From contig JAYFPO010000003.1 of the NCBI GenBank assembly GCA_034927685.1, forward strand, positions 24,531 through 88,530: a DNA stretch of 64,000 nt. Reading direction: 5' to 3'. Made by a program: the position numbers and the translations under genes. Numbering within the stretch: the first letter of the stretch is position 1; every line of letters begins with the position of its first letter. Positions 28,750 through 34,141 of the stretch are shown here, one piece after another. Under the pieces are notes generated by a model. It made no database searches and was not told the DNA's origin. It saw only the letters and a program-made list of their open reading frames with translations. The stretch comes from RGIG3159 sp034927685 (GTDB lineage Bacteria > Bacillota > Clostridia > Oscillospirales > Oscillospiraceae).

Positions 28750-29883
28750 TCAGTGTGGCGTCTCTTTTTTTATTGTCGTGTTGATTTCCCGCATGACCTG
28801 TATGAACTGTCGGACCTCCGCCTCTGCAGAGAAAGCGGAAAAGCTGACGCGAATCGTTCCGTCCTCCAGCGTACCGGCAGACTCGTGGGCGCACGGCGCA
28901 CACTGCAGCCCCGCACGGACCGCGATATCGTGCGCGGCCAGACGCCGGGCGACCTCCTCGCAGTCCATCCCCGCTGCCTGGAACGACAAAACGCCTACCT
29001 GATTGCCGCCGCGAAATACGCGGACTCCGTCCATCTGCGCGAGGCCGTCGGCCAGGAGACGGCAGAGCCGGCTTTCGCCGGCCGCCAGTCGTTCCGGCCT
29101 CTGCGACGCGACAAACTGAAGTCCCGCTCCGAGTCCGGCAATCCCCGTGACATTACTGGTGCCCGCCTCCAGCCGGTCCGGCAAAAACTCCGGCATGGAA
29201 AGCTCCCGGGACACGCTGCCGGTACCGCCCTCCAGTACCGTTTTTTTCGGCATCACGCCGCAAAGCAGCACGCCGGTACCCTGTGGACCGTAGAGGCTCT
29301 TATGGCCCGGCATGGCAATAAAGGCTGCCTGTAAGCGCCGCAGCGAGAGCGGCAGCACCCCTGCCGACTGGGACGCATCCACAATCAGCGGAACCTGCCT
29401 TTCCCGGCAAAGCATTGCGATCTGCGCCAGCGGCAGCGCATAGCCGAAAACATTGGAAACGTGCGTGCAGACGACCGCCCTGGCCGGGCGCTCCAGTGCG
29501 CGCTGAAAATTCTCCAGCGTATCCGCCGGATCGAATAACGTCCTGCCCGCAATCACAACATCGGCACCCAGAGCGGTCAGCGGGCGCATGACCGCATTGT
29601 GTTCAAACCCGGATACCACGACCCGATCTCCCGGCCCCACCATGCTTTTGATGGCCAGATTCAATCCGTGGGTCGCGTTGAAGGTAAATACGACCTGTTC
29701 CGGTGCGCAGTCGAACAGTCCGGCGCACTGCTCCCGGCAGGCGTAGACCGTCTCCGCGGCCTCCATGGCCGCCCGATACCCGCCGCGTCCCGGGCTGGCG
29801 CAGCGTTCCATGCTTCGCAGCATGGCCTGCCCTACGGCGTGCGGCTTCCGAAAGGTAGTGGCCGCACTGTCAAAATAGATCAA
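28750..29883 (-). CDS. Cysteine desulfurase/selenocysteine lyase-like class V aminotransferase
   Basis: 377 residues. YFDSAATTFRKP at the start, the PLP lysine in AMPGHKSLYGPQGTG near residue 195, and a catalytic-type Cys in VRAGLQCAPCAHE near residue 338 fit the EF2568-like subgroup of NifS/CsdB enzymes. The product would mobilise sulfur or selenium from Cys/Sec. It overlaps the upstream DUF3343 gene by four bases (ATGA), and such pairing supports a sulfur/selenium carrier system rather than general Fe-S assembly. Confidence 0.87.
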   Translation of the reverse strand: MIYFDSAATTFRKPHAVGQAMLRSMERCASPGRGGYRAAMEAAETVYACREQCAGLFDCAPEQVVFTFNATHGLNLAIKSMVGPGDRVVVSGFEHNAVMRPLTALGADVVIAGRTLFDPADTLENFQRALERPARAVVCTHVSNVFGYALPLAQIAMLCRERQVPLIVDASQSAGVLPLSLRRLQAAFIAMPGHKSLYGPQGTGVLLCGVMPKKTVLEGGTGSVSRELSMPEFLPDRLEAGTSNVTGIAGLGAGLQFVASQRPERLAAGESRLCRLLADGLAQMDGVRVFRGGNQVGVLSFQAAGMDCEEVARRLAAHDIAVRAGLQCAPCAHESAGTLEDGTIRVSFSAFSAEAEVRQFIQVMREINTTIKKETPH

Positions 29884-30137
29884 ATAACAACCTCCTCCAA
29901 TGCTCCCCGATCTGTCTTACGATAAACTTTACTATATAAAATGCCCCGGGCGCGCAGCTCCTGCACGGCGTACAGAAGTTGCTGCTGCGTCCCGACAGAC
30001 AGCGAATATCCGCATCCCTGCACAGCGACTGATTTGGGCGTCCGCTGCAGTACCGCTGAAATGGCCTTGCTCTGCAGCGCTCTTTGCCCGCTCTGCGCCT
30101 GCGTCATGGAACGAAACGTAATCAGAAACTCATTCAT
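29880..30137 (-). CDS. DUF3343 putative Se/S carrier-like protein
   Basis: 85 residues; FLITFRSMTQAQSGQRAL then VQGCGYSL with the conserved Gly-Cys-Gly, the pattern of DUF3343. The fold is TusA/RseE-like in size, and the family is described as a possible selenium/sulfur carrier. It is translationally coupled to the desulfurase-like gene. Its ribosome site AGGGAGG is caught in a hairpin (see 30147-30172). Confidence 0.8.
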   Translation of the reverse strand: MNEFLITFRSMTQAQSGQRALQSKAISAVLQRTPKSVAVQGCGYSLSVGTQQQLLYAVQELRARGILYSKVYRKTDRGALEEVVI

Positions 30138-30146
30138 TACAGTGTC

Positions 30147-30172
30147 CCTCCCTGTTTATTGTATGAGGGAGG
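30147..30172 (-). promoter_or_regulatory. Hairpin that masks the DUF3343 ribosome-binding site
   Basis: On the minus strand CCTCCCT (30166-30172) can pair fully with the ribosome site AGGGAGG (30147-30153), which lies 9 bases before the ATG. The seven-base GC-rich stem with a 12-base loop would hide the site, suggesting translational control or occlusion relieved by ribosome or ligand binding. Confidence 0.5.
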
Positions 30173-30285
30173 CGCAGGTTTCGATCATTTTTCTAGGCCG
30201 TCGGACGCACTTATGCGAAAAAAGGTTGGAAATCAAAAAATTCGATGAATCAGATAGTTTTCCCCTATAATTAACCCATAAAGTT

Positions 30286-30447
30286 ATGATAGAGGCGAAA
30301 AAATCAAAAGTATGCTTCACAATTGGCCAGTGCAGCCGGAAGCAGAAAGAGATCTTTGCCGAGGAACCGGTGCGCTGCCTGGCCGCCGGGGTCCGGGCCG
30401 TCGGAGAAAATCCGTCGGACTGTCACGAAAGTGGAGCGCTGTCATGA
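30286..30447 (+). CDS. Candidate 53-residue small protein, unproven
   Basis: Frame ATG 30286 to TGA 30447 starts MIEAKKSKVCF and holds four Cys. A TATAAT box lies at about 30265, but the ribosome site is weak and the other two frames are also open here. Just after it, in another frame, is a short hydrophobic stretch CLLLGVLTVGTLFAL ending in RKKAAV and a stop (about 30498-30576) with no start codon of its own, as if a small membrane protein gene had been frameshifted. The whole 504-base gap 30138-30641 otherwise shows no gene. Confidence 0.25.
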   Translation: MIEAKKSKVCFTIGQCSRKQKEIFAEEPVRCLAAGVRAVGENPSDCHESGALS

Positions 30448-30596
30448 ACGACACAGAGGGAGAGTTGCGTTGAGTCAGGATGCTGTCATGACTCAATTTG
30501 TCTTCTGCTCGGCGTGCTGACCGTCGGAACCCTGTTCGCGCTCCGTGCCGCTGCCCGCAAAAAAGCCGCGGTCTGAACCCTGCCGCAGCGTAAAAC

Positions 30597-30637
30597 ACCG
30601 CCCTGCCACAATCTATCTTGTGGCAGGGCGGTGGATG
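30597..30637 (-). terminator. Terminator of ispD-ispF
   Basis: ACCGCCCTGCCACA (30597-30610) pairs with TGTGGCAGGGCGGT (30619-30632), a 14-base perfect stem, followed on the minus strand by GTTTTAC. It lies 10 bases past the ispF stop. Confidence 0.8.
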
Positions 30638-30641
30638 CGTT

Positions 30642-31109
30642 TTACAAAATCAGGCAGACCGCCTGGGCTGCAATGCCCTCCTCCCGGCCGGTAAAGCCGA
30701 GATGCTCCTCCGTCGTCGCCTTGACGCTGACCTTCGAAGGGCTGATTTCCAGCGCCCGCGCCATGTTTTCCGCCATGTGCGGCAGCAGGTCGGCCAGTCT
30801 CGGCCGCTGGGCAATGATGGTGGCATCGATATTGCCGACCGAAAATCCGGCCTCCCGCAGGCGAACACCGACCTGCCGCAGCAGCAGCAGGCTATCGCAG
30901 CCACGATACCGGTCGTCCGTATCCGGGAAGAGCTTCCCTATATCCCCCAGATTGGCCGCACCCAGCAGCGCGTCCATGACCGCGTGAGCCAACACATCGG
31001 CGTCGGAGTGTCCGTCCAGACCGGTCTCATGGGCGATTTCCACACCGCCAAGAATCAGCCTTCGCCCCGCCGTCAGGCGGTGCGCATCGTAGCCCTGTCC
31101 GATTCTCAT
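30642..31109 (-). CDS. ispF: 2-C-methyl-D-erythritol 2,4-cyclodiphosphate synthase
   Basis: 155 residues, standard length. Catalyses ring closure in the non-mevalonate isoprenoid pathway. MRIGQGYDAHRL (metal His/Asp), GLDGHSDADVLAHA and VSVKATTEEHLGFTGREEGIAA (quoted in part, residues about 128-146) are the family signatures. Its ATG overlaps the ispD stop by four bases. Confidence 0.97.
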   Translation of the reverse strand: MRIGQGYDAHRLTAGRRLILGGVEIAHETGLDGHSDADVLAHAVMDALLGAANLGDIGKLFPDTDDRYRGCDSLLLLRQVGVRLREAGFSVGNIDATIIAQRPRLADLLPHMAENMARALEISPSKVSVKATTEEHLGFTGREEGIAAQAVCLIL

Positions 31110-31849
31110 GCCAGGTCCCTCCTTCTGGCAAGCGCGCTTGCCAGCGCCAGGTCCATTCTGGTCGTCACCTTGAAATTTTCCTCGCTGCCTGCCGTGACCG
31201 TAACCTTCATTCCCATGGCCTCCATGGCGGCACAGTCGTCGGTGCCAGGCAATCCTTTCTCCACGGCGCGCTGAATTGCCGCGCGGATCAGATCCGCGTC
31301 AAAGACCTGGGGCGTCTGGATGGCATAGAGCGTCTCCCGCCTTGGCGTGGAGACGCCGATTCCCTGCTCTACCACCCGGACCGTATCCCGAACCGGGATG
31401 CCCGGCGCAGCAGCACCGGTCCTCGCCGCCGCAGAAATGGCGTCCAGAATCACCTGCTGAGAGACCAGCGGACGCGCAGCATCATGAATGGCGATCAGTT
31501 TGGATTTCCTGTCGCACCAGAAAAGCCCGTTTTGCACGGACTCCTGCCGGGTCCCCCCGCCGGCCACCACATGGGTCAGCTTGGTAACGCCCGCGTCCCG
31601 CAGCAGCTCTTCCACGTCTGCCTTCAGGTCCTCCCGCGTGACGACGACAAGCTCCTGCACGGCAGGACAGGCCTGAAACGCTTCCGCCGCGCGCAAAATC
31701 ATAGGCTTACCGGACAACTCCGCCATGACCTTGTCCACGCCGCCCATCCGGGAGGCGCTGCCCGCCGCGACGAGCACTGCGGAGCAGCGGGGCGGCAGCA
31801 GCCTTTTCGCCGCCGCGCCCAAAAGATTGACGATCTGTTTCATGTTCAT
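31106..31849 (-). CDS. ispD: 2-C-methyl-D-erythritol 4-phosphate cytidylyltransferase
   Basis: 247 residues. Joins CTP and MEP in isoprenoid synthesis. The CTP loop AVLVAAGSASRMGGVDK lies at about residues 21-37 after a roughly 15-residue leader, IHDAARPLV is near residue 124, and TDDCAAMEAMG near the C-terminus. The ATG overlaps the murD stop (ATGA) and uses GGGAGC, so murD-ispD-ispF is one operon. Confidence 0.95.
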   Translation of the reverse strand: MNMKQIVNLLGAAAKRLLPPRCSAVLVAAGSASRMGGVDKVMAELSGKPMILRAAEAFQACPAVQELVVVTREDLKADVEELLRDAGVTKLTHVVAGGGTRQESVQNGLFWCDRKSKLIAIHDAARPLVSQQVILDAISAAARTGAAAPGIPVRDTVRVVEQGIGVSTPRRETLYAIQTPQVFDADLIRAAIQRAVEKGLPGTDDCAAMEAMGMKVTVTAGSEENFKVTTRMDLALASALARRRDLA

Positions 31850-33213
31850 AGCTCCCAAACCGTTTTTTTGAATTCTTCGCCGCGTACCATGAAATTTTTA
31901 AACCGGTCAAACGAGGCGCTGGCCGGGGATAGGATCACCACATCGCCCGGTGCCGCCAGCGCGGCAGCCTGCCGAATTGCGCCGTAAAAATCGTTGTTTT
32001 CATAAATCTCCGGCAAATCCATGCCGGTTTTCGCCGCGCGCTCCGCCGCCTCCCGAATCTTCGGGGAGGTAACGCCGGTCAGCACCAGCTTTTTGACGTG
32101 CGCGCAAATTTCCGGCCCCAGCACATCATAGGGGATGTGCTTATCGTAGCCGCCGGCGATCAGAATGACCTTTTTGTCAAAGCTGCGCAGACCGGCGATG
32201 GTACGGGATGGGCTGGAGGCGATGGAGTCGTTATAATAGGACACGCCGTCCCTGATCCGCACCAGCTCGATCCGATGCTCCACGCCGCCAAAGGTCCTGG
32301 CCACCTGCCGGATGCAGTCGTCCGGCACGAGGCCCTCCACGGTACAGATGGCAGCCATATAATTCTCAGCGTTGTGGATACCGGGCAGCAGAATGTCGGA
32401 CTGCCGCAGAAGCTCGCTTCCATCGCGGTAAATCACGCCGCCTTGCAGGCAGACACCCGACTCCAGCCGTTCCCGCCGGGAAAACAGGCGGACGGCTCCG
32501 CGGGCCTCCTCACGGAAGCCGTCGGTCAGCGCGTTGTCGTGGTTCAGCACCAGAATGTCGCCTTCGGATTGGTGCAGGAAAATCTGCTTTTTGGCCTCCA
32601 CATACTCCTCCATGCCGCCGTGCAGGTCCAGATGGTTGGGGGCCAGATTGGTGACGACCGCCACATGGGGCGAGCGCCGCATGTCCATGAGCTGGAAGGA
32701 ACTGAGTTCGACCACCGCAAAATCGCCCGGCTTCATTTTTTTTGCCAGCGGCAGCAGCGGCATACCGATATTCCCGCCGAGGAACGCGGTTTTTCCCGCG
32801 GCCTTCAGCATCTCGGAAATCAGCGTCGTGGTGGTGGTCTTGCCGTCGGAACCCGTGACCGCCAGAATGGTGCAGGGGCAGACTTCGAAAAATGCCTCCA
32901 TCTCGGAGGCGATCAACGTACCGGCCTGCCGAAGCGCCGCGATCTCCGGACGCGTCGGCAGCATCCCAGGTGTCCGGAACGCCACGTCGGCGGAGAGTCC
33001 TGCGAGGTAGCCCTCGCCCAGGTGCAGTTTTGCGCCCAGCCGTTCCAGCTCCAGCACTTCGCCATCAAGCTGCTCCCGCGGCGTTTTGTCGCAGCCGGTC
33101 ACGTCGATCCCATATTGCAGCAGCAGCCGCACAAGCGGCCGGTTGCTGACGCCGAGGCCGAGAACCAGCACCCGTTTGCCGCGAAAACCCTCAAAATACG
33201 CGTCGAAATCCAT
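31846..33213 (-). CDS. murD: UDP-N-acetylmuramoylalanine-D-glutamate ligase
   Basis: 455 residues. Adds D-Glu to the peptidoglycan precursor in the cytoplasm. The N-terminal VLVLGLGVSNRPLVRLL nucleotide fold, the ATP loop VTGSDGKTTTTT near residue 118, NLAPNHLDLH, and the ligase-domain YYNDSIASSPS are visible. ATG 33213 follows AGAGGAAC. Led by a promoter facing away from rnpB. It is separated from the usual mur cluster. Confidence 0.96.
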   Translation of the reverse strand: MDFDAYFEGFRGKRVLVLGLGVSNRPLVRLLLQYGIDVTGCDKTPREQLDGEVLELERLGAKLHLGEGYLAGLSADVAFRTPGMLPTRPEIAALRQAGTLIASEMEAFFEVCPCTILAVTGSDGKTTTTTLISEMLKAAGKTAFLGGNIGMPLLPLAKKMKPGDFAVVELSSFQLMDMRRSPHVAVVTNLAPNHLDLHGGMEEYVEAKKQIFLHQSEGDILVLNHDNALTDGFREEARGAVRLFSRRERLESGVCLQGGVIYRDGSELLRQSDILLPGIHNAENYMAAICTVEGLVPDDCIRQVARTFGGVEHRIELVRIRDGVSYYNDSIASSPSRTIAGLRSFDKKVILIAGGYDKHIPYDVLGPEICAHVKKLVLTGVTSPKIREAAERAAKTGMDLPEIYENNDFYGAIRQAAALAAPGDVVILSPASASFDRFKNFMVRGEEFKKTVWEL

Positions 33214-33247
33214 CGTTTGTTCCTCTTTCCAGCGATATACAATCTTT

Positions 33248-33276
33248 ATTATACCGTTTTTTTCGCCTGATTGCAA
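33248..33276 (-). promoter_or_regulatory. Promoter of murD-ispD-ispF
   Basis: Minus-strand -35 TTGCAA (33271-33276) and -10 TATAAT (33248-33253) with a 17-base spacer. It stands back to back with the rnpB promoter, the two -35 boxes only 5 bases apart. Confidence 0.7.
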
Positions 33277-33281
33277 CGCAT

Positions 33282-33310
33282 TTGACAAGAGGGCCCAAAT
33301 AAAGTATACT
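33282..33310 (+). promoter_or_regulatory. Promoter of rnpB
   Basis: Consensus -35 TTGACA (33282-33287) and -10 TATACT (33305-33310) with a 17-base spacer; the expected start point falls at the first base of the RNase P RNA. Confidence 0.8.
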
Positions 33311-33316
33311 ATTTAG

Positions 33317-33658
33317 GCGACCAGATCGGACAGCCGCGCGGAAAGTGCCGAAAGGCCTTCCGTGAGGAAAGTCCGGGCTCCATAGGGCAAGGATAACGGG
33401 TAACGCCCGCCCAAGGCGACTTGCGGAAAAGTGCAACAGAGAGATACCGCCGCGGCAACGCGGTAAGGGTGGAAAGGCGAGGTAAGAGCTCACCCGACGG
33501 CTGGAGACAGCCCGTCGCTGTAAACTCTATTCGGAGCAACACCGCAGAGGAGGCCAGGCCGGCCCGGCTGCTTCCGAGAAGGTGGCTGGAGCGCGTCGGC
33601 AACGGCGCGCCTAGATAGATGGCTGTCAAGACAGAACCCGGCTTACAGATCCGGTCGC
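33317..33658 (+). ncRNA. rnpB: RNase P RNA
   Basis: About 342 nt catalytic RNA that matures tRNA 5' ends. Visible conserved elements, in order: GAGGAAAGTCCGGGCTCC, GGGTAACGCCCG, CAACAGAGAGATACCGCC, GGTAAGAGCTCACC, and near the 3' end CTAGATAGATGGCTGTC and GACAGAACCCGGCTTACAG. The ends pair (GCGACC at 33317-33322 with GGTCGC at 33653-33658) to give helix P1, which fixes the boundaries. The overall layout looks like the ancestral type A. Confidence 0.96.
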
Positions 33659-33709
33659 AAACGCGCCCATGCGGGAATCTTCCCGCGTGGGCGCGTTTCA
33701 GACTGTCAA
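33659..33709 (+). terminator. Repeat-type terminator hairpin after rnpB (copy 1)
   Basis: AAACGCGCCC pairs with GGGCGCGTTT around an inner GCGGGAA/TTCCCGC stem, followed by CAGACTGTCAAAAAA. A near-identical hairpin plus tail follows clpE on the other strand (38752-38806), so this is a repeated gene-end element of the genome. Confidence 0.7.
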
Positions 33710-33720
33710 AAAAGCCCTCG

Positions 33721-33907
33721 TCCTTTCGCCACGGGCGAAAGGATTTTTGCCGGACACGGCGAGTCTTGCTGGTCTGGCCGGCAAAAATTCTCCTATTCCA
33801 AGGCTTTCGGGAATTCATTTCCCAAAAACCTTACTCTGCGAGGCTCCTCGGAGGGGAGACGGGGCCTCAGCATGACCGGCCGTGTGGGCACTTATGTGCC
33901 CGGCACG
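33721..33907. repeat. Cluster of consecutive hairpins
   Basis: Back-to-back inverted repeats with no open frame on the plus strand: TCCTTTCGCC/GGCGAAAGGA (33721-33743), TTTTTGCCGG/CCGGCAAAAA (33744-33787), GGGAA/TTCCC (33809-33823), GAGGC/GCCTC around CTCC/GGAG (33839-33869) and CGTG-GGGCAC/GTGCCC-CACG (33881-33907). It could be a structured RNA, an extended terminator array or a small non-autonomous repeat. Confidence 0.5.
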
Positions 33908-34141
33908 TTAGACCGGGGGTATCGGCTCCCACTCGGGCGGATTTTCGCCGGCCGTCCCGTCGTAACCGGGTCCGCCGGCCTTTTTTTCGCTTTCCTCCAC
34001 CTCTTCAAGCAGCTTTTCCAGCACGGCGACGGCGGCGGACTGCGCCTCCGTCAAGAGGTCGCCGCTTCCTCGGGCCCTCATATCCTCCAGCAGCTCTCTC
34101 TGGAGAGCCAGCTCTCATCTGATCCGCTCAAGCCTGGTCAT
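33908..34141 (-). pseudogene. Small coiled-coil protein gene interrupted by an in-frame TGA
   Basis: Starting at ATG 34141 (MTRLERIR) the frame meets TGA at 34115-34117, then stays open for 68 more codons with strongly protein-like sequence: ELALQRELLEDMRARGSG, AVLEKLLEEVEESEKK, ending NPPEWEPIPPV and TAA at 33908. The start overlaps the end of the beta-helix gene by 14 bases with GAGGAAAA upstream, so it looked designed for coupling. Either a recent nonsense mutation, a sequencing error, TGA read-through, or translation from an internal ATG (34078) giving about 57 residues. The acidic helical sequence suggests a partner of the beta-helix protein. Confidence 0.55.

Noticed and set aside
34115..34117. 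Selenocysteine reading of the in-frame TGA
   Set aside because: The downstream mini-hairpin is too short and too close to be a clear bacterial SECIS, and a selenoprotein role for a coiled-coil tail makes little sense.
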